A stretch of 64,000 nucleotides of DNA, from contig NZ_JAPDOE010000007.1 of NCBI RefSeq assembly GCF_026013365.1, positions 62,001-126,000 of the forward strand, read 5' to 3'. This document shows, in pieces, positions 8,196-15,923 of this stretch; position 1 is the stretch's first letter, and each line of letters opens with the position of its first letter. Origin of the DNA: Paenibacillus sp. LS1 (GTDB taxonomy: Bacteria > Bacillota > Bacilli > Paenibacillales > Paenibacillaceae). The notes beneath the pieces were generated by a model, which was not told the DNA's origin, searched no databases, and worked only from the letters and a program-made list of their open reading frames with translations. The position numbers and the translations under genes were made by a program.

Positions 8196-9689
8196 TTAAC
8201 GGTACGCAGCCAGACGATCATTCAGACTACGTGTCTGTCCGTAGACTTCCTGATAGAGTGCGAACAGGCCATCATACACCGCAACCGTTTCCGGGTTCGG
8301 CTCATAGGACTTCGCTGGACGAATAAACGCCGTTGCACATTCCTGCAAGGATGGGAACCAGCCACAGCCATAAGCGGCCAGCATCGCTGCACCCATCGCA
8401 GGGCCCTGTTCACTCTCCAGCTTCACAATTGTGGCGTTGAAGACGTCCGCCTGCATTTGCAACCAAGCTTCATTTTTAGCACCACCACCAATGGAGATGA
8501 CTTCATTCACGGTTTTACCTGCACCACGCAAAATATCAATGGACTCACGCAGTGAGAATGTAATGCCCTCCATTACCGCGCGTCCAAAGTGCTCCAGCTT
8601 ATGCCCGGCATCCATACCGATAAAGCTTCCGCGGATATTCGCATCCGGATGAGGCGTACGCTCCCCAACGATATAGGGTGTGAACAACAATCCGTTGCTG
8701 CCCGCTGGCACCTGATCAATGCCCTGCAAGAGAACATCAAATGATTTGTCCGCTGCAAATGTATCCTTGAACCAGGACAGGCTGTATCCTGCCGCGAGCG
8801 TTACACCCATAATATAGAAGGCATCTTTCTCTCCGTGGTTAAAAAAGTGAACTTTGCCTTCGAAATCGAGATCTTTGCGCTCTTCGTAGGAAAGCACAAC
8901 CCCGGACGTTCCGATGCTGCACATCGTCTGTCCTTCACTCAGAATGCCTGCGCCAATGGCACCACACGCATTGTCCGCACCGCCTGCATATACTTTCGTC
9001 ACAGCAGCCAGACCCGTTTGATCCGCAATCTCAGGCAGCAATGTGCCCACTTCTTCAAACGATTCCACGAGACGTGGACAAAGGGAGATCGGCAACCCGA
9101 ATGCTTCTGCAATCTCATTGCTCCACTGCTTGCCTGCAACGTCCAACAGCAAGGTACCCGCTGCATCCGAATAATCCATGGCGTAATCCCCGGTCAGGCG
9201 ATAACGCACATAGTCTTTTGGCAACAGGAACAAGGCTGCTTGTTTTAACAATTCAGGCTCGTTCTCCTGTACCCACAGAATTTTCGGTAAAGTGAACCCT
9301 TCCAGGGCACGGTTCTGGGCAATACTTAACAGCTTGCCGTCCAGCACTTTTTCAATGCGGCGGCACTGAGCCGTTGTTCGTGTATCGTTCCACAGGATTG
9401 CATTCCGTAGCGGTTTACCTTCAGCATCCACCAAGACCAGTCCGTGCATTTGGCCGGAGAAACTCAAGCCTTCGATTTCCGAAGGTTGCACGCCAGACAC
9501 TTCCAGCAATTTGCGCAGGGAGACAATTGTTTGCTCTACCCAATCTTCAGGATTTTGTTCGCTGTATCCAGCCTTGGGCTGGTACAACGGGTATGCCTCG
9601 GATGCTTCAAATGCCACTTTTCCTTCACGATTGACCAGTACTGTTTTGACCGCGCTGGTTCCTAGATCGACGCCAATTACGTAACTCAT
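8196..9689 (-). CDS. xylB: Xylulokinase
   Basis: 497 residues, the usual size for the FGGY carbohydrate kinase family. It phosphorylates D-xylulose to xylulose 5-phosphate for the pentose phosphate pathway. Motifs seen: the first phosphate-binding loop GVDLGTSAVKTVLV at the N-terminus, SFSGQMHGLV (the catalytic-aspartate region follows at LWNDTR), AGGADNACGAIGAG, and the C-terminal GGGAKNEAWLQMQAD of FGGY kinases. AGAGGAG precedes the ATG. It follows xylA on the same strand, but 720 bp apart, with a terminator and two repeat elements between, an unusually loose xylAB arrangement. Confidence 0.95.
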   Translation of the reverse strand: MSYVIGVDLGTSAVKTVLVNREGKVAFEASEAYPLYQPKAGYSEQNPEDWVEQTIVSLRKLLEVSGVQPSEIEGLSFSGQMHGLVLVDAEGKPLRNAILWNDTRTTAQCRRIEKVLDGKLLSIAQNRALEGFTLPKILWVQENEPELLKQAALFLLPKDYVRYRLTGDYAMDYSDAAGTLLLDVAGKQWSNEIAEAFGLPISLCPRLVESFEEVGTLLPEIADQTGLAAVTKVYAGGADNACGAIGAGILSEGQTMCSIGTSGVVLSYEERKDLDFEGKVHFFNHGEKDAFYIMGVTLAAGYSLSWFKDTFAADKSFDVLLQGIDQVPAGSNGLLFTPYIVGERTPHPDANIRGSFIGMDAGHKLEHFGRAVMEGITFSLRESIDILRGAGKTVNEVISIGGGAKNEAWLQMQADVFNATIVKLESEQGPAMGAAMLAAYGCGWFPSLQECATAFIRPAKSYEPNPETVAVYDGLFALYQEVYGQTRSLNDRLAAYR

Positions 9690-9716
9690 AGGTTAACTCC
9701 TCTCGTTTATCACAGG

Positions 9717-9913
9717 TTATATCCACGAAAGATCCAAGTACGCATGAAAGTCACTCCGTAATCAGAAAACCCTTGGATCGCCGTTATCCCCAGATTTCCT
9801 TTATACCCTTTAGCAAGGGTGAAATCCGGGGATAAATGCGTCCGCTTCGCTTCCTCGGGTCCTTTCTGCTCACTCCGTTTTGCATGCATGATCCTGGACA
9901 CACATGGATATGA
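9717..9913. repeat. Intergenic structured repeat, copy 2 (short form)
   Basis: About 197 bp just upstream of xylB. The arms TATATCCACG (9718) and CATGGATATG (9903-9912) pair with each other, then CACTCCG pairs with CGGAGTG-like sequence further in. The core is TTATCCCCAGATTTC (9784) facing GAAATCCGGGGATAA (9821-9835). It lacks the AGCTTTC hairpin module of copies 1 and 3. An 88-codon reading frame crosses it but is judged fortuitous. Beyond its right arm is a small hairpin (ACGAGTA/TACTCGT, 9914-9935). Confidence 0.8.
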
Positions 9914-9980
9914 AACGAGTAAAAACATACTCGTTCTTATAACAGAAAGATTGATCCAATGACCTTGATTCGTCATTGGT

Positions 9981-10200
9981 TATAAATGAAACCTTGATGC
10001 TCATGTAGTCACTCCGTGATCAGAAAACCCTCGAATCGCCGTTCCCCCCGGATTTCCTTTAATCCCTTTGGCAAGGGAGAAATCCGGGGATAAACCTTAG
10101 CTTCCGAAGCCAGCTTTCTTTCAGAAAGCTCTTAGCGTACGCTTCGCTTCCTCGGGTCCTTTCTGCTCACTTCGTTTAGCATGCAAATTATTCATTTATA
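9981..10200. repeat. Intergenic structured repeat, copy 3 (long form)
   Basis: A 220-bp element next to copy 2 in the xylA-xylB spacer. The outer arms are an exact 10-bp inverted repeat, TATAAATGAA (9981) and TTCATTTATA (10191), a sequence not used in the other copies. The inner core GGATTTCC...GGAAATCC-like and ACGCTTCGCTTCCTC are shared. It carries the AGCTTTCTTTCAGAAAGCT hairpin module, as copy 1 does. Confidence 0.8.
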
Positions 10201-10235
10201 TCAAAAATTTAAAAACCGCGTTATTTGTTTATCCA

Positions 10236-10277
10236 AAAAAACCGCCCCCGTCTTCCCAAGGGAAAGTCGGGGACGGT
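10236..10277 (-). terminator. Terminator downstream of xylA
   Basis: A GC-rich interrupted stem of about 16 bp (ACCGCCCCCGTCTTCCC pairing with GGGAAAGTCGGGGACGGT), with a seven-T run on the minus strand. It lies 134 bp after xylA; the stretch between shows a weak GGTTACT/AGTAACC hairpin and no gene. Confidence 0.85.
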
Positions 10278-10410
10278 CCGAATGTCATGCTTATTCAGGC
10301 GTTCCATGGTACAAGCTAATCTTGTGCATAGGCGAGCTTGGTTACTAATGTCCAACCACGTATGAGTAACCATCAGTGGTCGGCGTGCACCAACCCTGCC
10401 TAATCCGTTT

Positions 10411-11727
10411 TTAGTCAGCCAGGATGTACTGGTTGAGTTGTGCTCTCAGCAATTCCTGACGTCCGGATTGGTTTTTACGTGGGCTTTCGTTGTTCAGTGC
10501 ATACTCAGCAAGGGAAGCCAGTGTTGCTTTACCTGCAACTACATCTGCGCCAATACCTTCGCTGAAACTGCTGTAACGTTTTTCGATGAAGTCATCGAAT
10601 ACGCGATCTTCGATCAGTTTTGCTGCCACTTTCAGACCTTTCGCATACGTATCCATACCTGCGATGTGTGCCAGGAACAGATCGTCTGCTTCGAAGGAAC
10701 CACGACGTACTTTCGCGTCAAAGTTCACACCACCACGGCCGATACCGCCGTTTTTCAATACTTCATACATCGTCAATGTCGCATCGTACATATCAACCGG
10801 GAACTCATCCGTATCCCAACCGATCAACATATCACCTTGGTTCGCATCGAGGGAACCGAGCATGCCGTTTGTACGAGCAACGCGGATTTCGTGATCAAAT
10901 GTGTGACCAGCCAGTGTAGCGTGGTTCGCTTCCAGGTTGAGTTTGAAGTGTTTGTCCAAACCGTATTTTTGCAAGAAAGCAATGGAAGTTGCTGCATCAT
11001 AATCATATTGGTGTTTCGTTGGCTCTTTTGGTTTAGGCTCGATCAGGAATTGTGCGTCAAAGCCAATTTCCTTCGCGTAGTCTACAGCCATATGGAACAT
11101 GCGAGCAATGTTGTCTTGCTCCAGTTGCATGTCTGTGTTCAGCAATGTGTCGTAACCTTCACGACCGCCCCAGAATACATAGTTTTCAGCGCCCAGACGT
11201 TTACCGACTTCCAGACCTTTCTTGATCTGTGCTGCAGCGTGAGCATACACGTCTGCGTTACACGTGGAAGCTGCACCGAACATGAAGCGTGGGTTCGAGA
11301 ACATGTTTGCTGTGTTCCAGAGCAGTTTTTTGCCGCTGGATTTCATGTGGTCTTCAATCAGGTCAACGATGGTATCGATGTTGCTGTAGAATTCACGCAG
11401 GTTGTTGCCTTCTGGTGCGATGTCCACATCGTGGAAACAGAAGTATGGAAGATTCATTTTTTCCAAAAATTCAAATGCCGCTTCCACGCGAACTTTCGCG
11501 AGGTCCAGACCTGAGTATTTATCCCATGAACGAACAGCTGTCTCCGCACCAAACGGGTCACTGCCGCCTGCAGTTAATGTATGCCAGTAAGCCATACCGA
11601 AACGGAAATGTTCTTCCATCGATTTGCCGGCTACCACTTCTTCCGGATTATAATGTTTAAAAGCAAATGGATTCTTGGAATCTTTACCTTCGAATGTAAT
11701 TTTATTAACGGATTCAAAATAGGCCAT
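10411..11727 (-). CDS. xylA: Xylose isomerase
   Basis: 438 residues, matching class II xylose isomerases of Firmicutes. It interconverts D-xylose and D-xylulose in the cytoplasm with two divalent metal ions. Seen in the sequence: FCFHDVDIAPEG with the catalytic His and Asp, VFWGGREGYD, FLIEPKPKEPTKHQYD with metal-binding Glu, LEANHATLAGHTFDHE, and the C-terminal GGVNFDAKVRRGS metal-site region. AGGAGG lies upstream of the ATG. It is divergent from xylR and should be induced by xylose through XylR and repressed by glucose through the cre between promoter and gene. Confidence 0.97.
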   Translation of the reverse strand: MAYFESVNKITFEGKDSKNPFAFKHYNPEEVVAGKSMEEHFRFGMAYWHTLTAGGSDPFGAETAVRSWDKYSGLDLAKVRVEAAFEFLEKMNLPYFCFHDVDIAPEGNNLREFYSNIDTIVDLIEDHMKSSGKKLLWNTANMFSNPRFMFGAASTCNADVYAHAAAQIKKGLEVGKRLGAENYVFWGGREGYDTLLNTDMQLEQDNIARMFHMAVDYAKEIGFDAQFLIEPKPKEPTKHQYDYDAATSIAFLQKYGLDKHFKLNLEANHATLAGHTFDHEIRVARTNGMLGSLDANQGDMLIGWDTDEFPVDMYDATLTMYEVLKNGGIGRGGVNFDAKVRRGSFEADDLFLAHIAGMDTYAKGLKVAAKLIEDRVFDDFIEKRYSSFSEGIGADVVAGKATLASLAEYALNNESPRKNQSGRQELLRAQLNQYILAD

Positions 11728-11755
11728 GTGTAAAATGCCTCCTCAATAGTTTTAA

Positions 11756-11769
11756 AGAAATCGTTTACA
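11756..11769 (-). promoter_or_regulatory. cre-like catabolite repression site of xylA
   Basis: Read on the minus strand the site is TGTAAACGATTTCT, which differs at one position from the CcpA cre consensus TGWAARCGYTWNCW. It lies between the xylA promoter region and the xylA start, where CcpA acts as a roadblock. Confidence 0.65.
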
Positions 11770-11772
11770 CCG

Positions 11773-11820
11773 TTATCCTATCACATCGATAATACTTTGT
11801 CTATTGGTTAAACAAAGTAA
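11773..11820 (-). promoter_or_regulatory. xylA promoter with XylR-type operator
   Basis: TACTTTGT (11793-11800) and ACAAAGTA (11812-11819) form a perfect inverted repeat with an 11-base spacer, similar in layout to Bacillus xyl operators. On the minus strand a possible promoter, TAGACA with a 17-base spacer and TAGGAT, overlaps it. The site is central between xylA and xylR and could repress both. Confidence 0.7.
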
Positions 11821-11853
11821 AAATAAAAATGTTTTTTGCCTGTTTGTTTACGC

Positions 11854-11859
11854 TATAAT
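11854..11859 (+). promoter_or_regulatory. -10 box of xylR
   Basis: A perfect TATAAT lies 69 bp before the xylR start. The -35 region is T-rich and weak, as expected for a repressor gene. Confidence 0.5.
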
Positions 11860-11927
11860 AGTCGAATAACTTGTTTCGGATGTGGGTCAGAACCCTTTTA
11901 TCAGAAGAATAGGAGTGCCTTAACCAT

Positions 11928-13094
11928 ATGAAAATTACCGGAGACCAGATGCTGGTCAAAAAAATAAATAAGTCGATCGTGCTGGATACGATCCGGCGGC
12001 ATGCCCCTCTTTCCCGCGCACGCGTGTCTGAACTAACAGGACTTAACAAAGCAACGGTTTCCAACCTTGTAGCCGATCTGATTAACGATGAACTCTTGGA
12101 GGAGATTGGCCCTGGAGAATCTAGTGGCGGACGCAAACCACTTATGTTACTGTTTCGAGGGACATCCGGATATGCTGTTGGATTAGAACTTAGTGTGACC
12201 CACTTGAAGGGTGTGCTTACGGATCTGGAAGGTCACGTCATCACAGAGTATGCAGTAATCTTGGAACATCATGATGTGTCCTCTGTACTGGAGCAATTGA
12301 AACTGGCGGCAAAGCAACTCATTGAAGCAGCTCCTCCTTCCCCTCATGGTGTCATCGGCATTGGCATCGGAGTGCCCGGCATGGTTGATGAGGCAGGAAC
12401 GGTTCTGTTTGCACCCAACCTGGGGTGGGAGAAGGTAGCTCTGCGCTCCATGCTTGAAGAAGAATTTGAACTACCTGTAACCATCGATAATGAAGCCAAT
12501 GCTGGCGCCCATGGAGAGTTGAATTTTGGAGCAGGTATCGGTGTTCGCCATATGATCTATATCAGTGCAGGCATGGGAATTGGTTCAGGCATCATGGTGG
12601 ATGGTGAATTATACAAAGGAGCATGGGGCTATGCTGGAGAAACAGGCCACATGTCCATTGAAGCCGAAGGTCTGCCCTGCTCCTGCGGTAATCGTGGATG
12701 CTGGGAGTTATATGCATCGGAAAAAGCCTACGAGCATCCGGATCATCAGCTAAAATTACCTGCTCATACCACACGGGAGCTTATTCATTATGCGGAGCAA
12801 GGCGACGAGACTGTTCAGGCATTATACGACACGATTGGGCGCAAACTGGGCATTGGCATTACCAACATCGTGAACAGTTTTAACCCGGAACGTATTATCA
12901 TTGGTGGCCCACTATCTGAAGCAGGTCCCTGGATTGAAACGGCGTTAAAACAGGTTGTTGAGGAACGTACATTACCCTATCACCGCCGCAGTTTGCAGAT
13001 TGAGTGGGCAGCTCTGGGCAGCCGTTCCACCCGCGTTGGTGCCGCTTACTCTGCGATTTCCCAGTTTCTAGGAAGAATAAGAGTTTCCGTCTAA
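11928..13094 (+). CDS. xylR: ROK-family xylose repressor
   Basis: 388 residues. An N-terminal winged helix-turn-helix (SRARVSELTGLNKATVSNLVADLI) is fused to a ROK sugar-kinase-like domain, with GIGVPGMVD in the nucleotide-fold region and the ROK zinc motif CSCGNRGCWE. XylR proteins bind the xyl operator and release it on binding xylose. Divergent orientation with xylA and the intervening inverted repeat support the assignment. AGGAG precedes the ATG at a rather long spacing (12). Confidence 0.93.
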   Translation: MKITGDQMLVKKINKSIVLDTIRRHAPLSRARVSELTGLNKATVSNLVADLINDELLEEIGPGESSGGRKPLMLLFRGTSGYAVGLELSVTHLKGVLTDLEGHVITEYAVILEHHDVSSVLEQLKLAAKQLIEAAPPSPHGVIGIGIGVPGMVDEAGTVLFAPNLGWEKVALRSMLEEEFELPVTIDNEANAGAHGELNFGAGIGVRHMIYISAGMGIGSGIMVDGELYKGAWGYAGETGHMSIEAEGLPCSCGNRGCWELYASEKAYEHPDHQLKLPAHTTRELIHYAEQGDETVQALYDTIGRKLGIGITNIVNSFNPERIIIGGPLSEAGPWIETALKQVVEERTLPYHRRSLQIEWAALGSRSTRVGAAYSAISQFLGRIRVSV

Positions 13095-13240
13095 TAACAG
13101 ATGAAAATTGACATCATTTCGCCCCATTTCCTCCCTTTTTGTTAAAGAAATCCAGATGTATAATGGGGTTATGTGATTTTTGTCATGGCTATGTGAATGC
13201 AGCTGTGTTAATTCCGATAATGAAACGGAGTGAAAAAAGC

Positions 13241-13438
13241 GTGACCTACGTGGATACTTCAGATATCTCGGCGCAAATGTTTGTCACCGTACTCCTGTTC
13301 CTGATTGTGCTTGCGCCCCTGTTCAGCCTTGGCATACTCCGATTGTTTCAGAGCAAAAAGAAGGCTGGTTTCATGTACATGCTGTCAGGATTGCTGGTGT
13401 ATGTTGTATTTCAGACTTTTATGAGCATTTTTTTCTAA
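13241..13438 (+). CDS. Small two-TM membrane protein, unknown function
   Basis: 65 residues if started at the GTG at 13241, which has GGAGTG at a good distance. Two hydrophobic helices (MFVTVLLFLIVLAPLFSLGI and YMLSGLLVYVVFQTFMSIFF) are separated by a basic RLFQSKKKAG loop. A longer frame to 13139 has no ribosome binding site. It stands alone between xylR and a bidirectional terminator. I do not recognise a family. Confidence 0.6.
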   Translation: MTYVDTSDISAQMFVTVLLFLIVLAPLFSLGILRLFQSKKKAGFMYMLSGLLVYVVFQTFMSIFF

Positions 13439-13463
13439 ATCATATTCTGCGTTGTGCACAAAA

Positions 13464-13490
13464 AACCGTACCCTTCCGGGTACGGTTCTT
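13464..13490. terminator. Bidirectional terminator
   Basis: A 10-bp perfect stem (AACCGTACCC/GGGTACGGTT, 13464-13487) with a TTCC loop, with T-rich sequence on the plus strand and an A-run before it. It serves both the small membrane gene and the convergent glutaredoxin gene. Confidence 0.85.
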
Positions 13491-13578
13491 TCTATATCCT
13501 AACGGCTCGCGAAAACCGGAATTGCATATGAATCGAATCTCTCTTTCATCACATGATGATCCAGATGATCAGCCTGAA

Positions 13579-13809
13579 TTAAGCGTCCAATGCTTTAGCG
13601 AATTGGGTTTTGTTCATACCCAGAATGCGGTGTTCACCAATAACAGTCAAAGGCACGGCACGTACACCCATGTCCCATACTTGTTGTGCGAATTCGTCGC
13701 TAGTTTCAATGTTGCGCTCTTCATAAGCGATGCCTTTGTCAGCCAGGAAACTTTTTACGGATTTGCAGTTCGGGCAATTCGTTGATGTGTATACAATTAC
13801 GTTTTCCAT
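13579..13809 (-). CDS. Glutaredoxin-like (NrdH/YruB type) protein
   Basis: 76 residues, a single thioredoxin-fold domain with the redox motif CPNC (Cys12, Cys15), the cis-proline segment RAVPLTVIGE and a C-terminal helix. Such small proteins are usually reduced by thioredoxin reductase or bacillithiol rather than glutathione. It is 62 bp downstream of trxB on the same strand, which suggests that TrxB is its electron donor. A GAGGTG ribosome binding site precedes the ATG. Confidence 0.88.
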   Translation of the reverse strand: MENVIVYTSTNCPNCKSVKSFLADKGIAYEERNIETSDEFAQQVWDMGVRAVPLTVIGEHRILGMNKTQFAKALDA

Positions 13810-13871
13810 GTTTAATTCACCTCGTATGGTTTTATATTAATCTATAGTTTGTTTGAAATCAGCTCATTCTA

Positions 13872-14813
13872 TTACAGAACAACTGCGCTGTGCTCCAAGC
13901 TTTCAATGTATTTCTCTGTGTCCATCGCAGCCATACATCCGCTACCCGCAGCTGTGATCGCTTGTTTGTAACGTGTATCCTGAACGTCACCACATGCGAA
14001 TACGCCTGGGATGTTTGTCTCGGATGTACCCGGTGTAGTCAGGATATAACCGTGTTCGTCCGTTGTAACTTGACCGCCGAGGAAGCCAGTGTTCGGTGTG
14101 TGACCGATGGCTACGAATACGCCGCTCGCCGGAATCACTTCTTCTTCACCTGTTTCGTTGTTCAATACTTTCAGACCTGTCACGCCGTTGTCGCCAGCAA
14201 GTACTTCGAGTGGTGTACGGTTCAAAGCCATCTCTACTTTTTCGTTGCTACGTGCACGATCCTGCATGATTTTGGAGCCACGCAGTTCTTCACGACGGTG
14301 TACCAGGGTTACTTTGGAACCGAAACGGGACAGGAAGCTTGCTTCCTCAAGGGCAGAGTCGCCACCGCCGATGACGATGATCTCTTTGTTACGGAAGAAG
14401 AATCCATCACATGTTGCACATGTGCTGACACCGCGGCCCACATTCGTTTCTTCCCCAGGAATACCCAGGTATTTAGCAGATGCTCCTGTAGACAGGATCA
14501 ATGTTTCGGATACGAGTTCACCCATACCTTCAACTTGAATCTTGAATGGACGCTCGCTCATGTCGATGTTGTTCACCCAGCCTGTACGGAATTCAGCACC
14601 GAAGCGCTCAGCTTGTTTACGCATGTTATCCATCAGTTCAGGACCCATAATGCCATCAGGGAAACCTGGGAAATTCTCTACTTCAGTCGTTGTTGTCAAT
14701 TGACCACCAGGTTGTGGACCTTCAATAACGAGCGGATTCAAGTTGGCACGTGCCAGATAGATTGCTGCTGTTAGCCCTGCAGGGCCTGTTCCAATAATAA
14801 TTGATTTATACAT
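13872..14813 (-). CDS. trxB: Thioredoxin reductase
   Basis: 313 residues, the low-molecular-weight flavoprotein type. It has the FAD-binding GTGPAGLTAAIYLARA at the N-terminus, the redox pair CATC (Cys132, Cys135), the NADPH-binding GGGDSALEEA, and the FAD motif GVFACGDVQD near the C-terminus. It transfers electrons from NADPH to thioredoxin and probably to the adjacent glutaredoxin-like protein. GGGGGAGGA lies upstream of the ATG. A PerR-type 7-1-7 box lies 153 bp upstream, facing the divergent ZIP transporter, so a peroxide or metal response is plausible. Confidence 0.95.
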   Translation of the reverse strand: MYKSIIIGTGPAGLTAAIYLARANLNPLVIEGPQPGGQLTTTTEVENFPGFPDGIMGPELMDNMRKQAERFGAEFRTGWVNNIDMSERPFKIQVEGMGELVSETLILSTGASAKYLGIPGEETNVGRGVSTCATCDGFFFRNKEIIVIGGGDSALEEASFLSRFGSKVTLVHRREELRGSKIMQDRARSNEKVEMALNRTPLEVLAGDNGVTGLKVLNNETGEEEVIPASGVFVAIGHTPNTGFLGGQVTTDEHGYILTTPGTSETNIPGVFACGDVQDTRYKQAITAAGSGCMAAMDTEKYIESLEHSAVVL

Positions 14814-14965
14814 GTATAGTTCCTCCCCCGGGTTCTACAAAAAGGTCTGGCCCTCCGGCATCAAAAGCTTATGCTTTTGCATACACTAGAACGAAAAGCC
14901 TACATCATGTCCACAAGACCTGCCTGTGTAATGACAATTGCCCTATGCAGAAACGGAATTCTAAT

Positions 14966-14980
14966 TTATAATCATTCTAA
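14966..14980. promoter_or_regulatory. Fur-family (PerR-like) 7-1-7 box
   Basis: TTATAATCATTCTAA matches the PerR consensus TTATAATNATTATAA at all but one position. It lies between the divergent trxB and ZIP transporter genes. PerR, Fur and Zur boxes share this geometry, so the exact regulator is uncertain. Confidence 0.6.
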
Positions 14981-15069
14981 TCTGTTGTTCATTATGATCT
15001 CTTTTATGTACGGTGTCAATGCTCGGCAGCGATTATGAAGAAGTCTTCATCAGGAGGGAAAATGGAAGC

Positions 15070-15801
15070 ATGAACGATGCACTCATTGGCAGTTTTATAT
15101 CAGCCATGTCTACCGGCCTAGGGGCCGTACCGATTCTATTTATGCGCAAAATATCGCACCGTCTGCGTGATATCTTGCTGGCATACGCCGCAGGTATTAT
15201 GACCTCGGCCTCGGTGTATAATCTCATTCCCGAAGCGCTCGGCCAATCGAACCTCTTTGTACTCGCATTTGGTATTATGCTTGGTAGCCTGGTGCTACTG
15301 GTGCTGGAGATGAAGATTCCACACGTCGATCTGGAGAATCCCGAGAAAATGCCTTTTAAAATTGAAGCCAAAGCCTTCATGATTATTGCAGCCATCACCA
15401 TGCATAACTTGCCAGAAGGGTTATCGGTTGGAGTCAGCTATGCAAGCTCGGATGAGAACCTGGGCAATCTCATTGCCTTCTCCATCGGATTGCAGAATGC
15501 ACCGGAAGGATTCCTGGTGGCCCTCTTTCTTGTGAATCAGAACATTGGCCGCTTCAAAGCGCTGGGTATTGCCACCTTGACCGGAGCGGTAGAGATTATT
15601 ACGGCTATGATTGGTTATACTTTAAGCAGTCTCGTATCCGGTCTTGTCCCTTATGGACTGGCTTTTGCAGCCGGTGCGATGATGTTCATCGTCTATAAGG
15701 AACTCATTCCCGAGAGTCACGGTGACGGCAATGCACGTGTGGCGACCATCTCGTTTTTACTCGGACTCATCACGATGATCGGTCTGACCGAACTGTTTTA
15801 A
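15070..15801 (+). CDS. ZIP-family metal transporter (ZupT-like)
   Basis: 243 residues with about eight membrane helices. The signature of ZIP metal transporters is seen in helix IV (MHNLPEGLSVGV) and helix V (IGLQNAPEGFLVALF), whose His, Asn, Pro and Glu residues bind zinc, iron or manganese. I start at the ATG at 15070 after AGGAGGG; the upstream frame to 15013 lacks a site. A three-codon frame (ATG GAA GCA TGA) sits between the Shine-Dalgarno and this start and overlaps it as ATGA. Probably imports Zn(II), Fe(II) or Mn(II), fitting the 7-1-7 box upstream. Confidence 0.88.
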   Translation: MNDALIGSFISAMSTGLGAVPILFMRKISHRLRDILLAYAAGIMTSASVYNLIPEALGQSNLFVLAFGIMLGSLVLLVLEMKIPHVDLENPEKMPFKIEAKAFMIIAAITMHNLPEGLSVGVSYASSDENLGNLIAFSIGLQNAPEGFLVALFLVNQNIGRFKALGIATLTGAVEIITAMIGYTLSSLVSGLVPYGLAFAAGAMMFIVYKELIPESHGDGNARVATISFLLGLITMIGLTELF

Positions 15802-15810
15802 TTGAAGACT

Positions 15811-15858
15811 AAAGAACCCGAGCGAACAGTCCAAGACTGTCGACCGGGTTCTTTGTTT
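15811..15858 (+). terminator. Terminator of the ZIP transporter gene
   Basis: An outer stem AAAGAACCCG pairing with CGGGTTCTTT (15811-15854) encloses an ACAGTC/GACTGT hairpin. The stem base supplies T residues on the plus strand and, read the other way, it may also act on the convergent gene. Confidence 0.75.
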
Positions 15859-15923
15859 AGCCACAAATGAAGATTCCATGAAATTACTGGGAGTGCCTGT
15901 ATGAGGCATTACTCCTTACATAA

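Noticed and set aside
9710..9976. 88-codon minus-strand frame over repeat copy 2
   Set aside because: It lies in the repeat, lacks a ribosome binding site and resembles only the frame over copy 4. The extra module in copies 1 and 3 breaks it, so the similarity comes from the repeat, not from protein selection.
10438..11514. Long plus-strand frame (358 codons) opposite xylA
   Set aside because: Antisense shadow of a strongly coding gene: Cys/Val/Phe-rich, no ribosome binding site, no family.
13890..14774. 294-codon plus-strand frame opposite trxB
   Set aside because: Antisense shadow rich in Cys and Thr.
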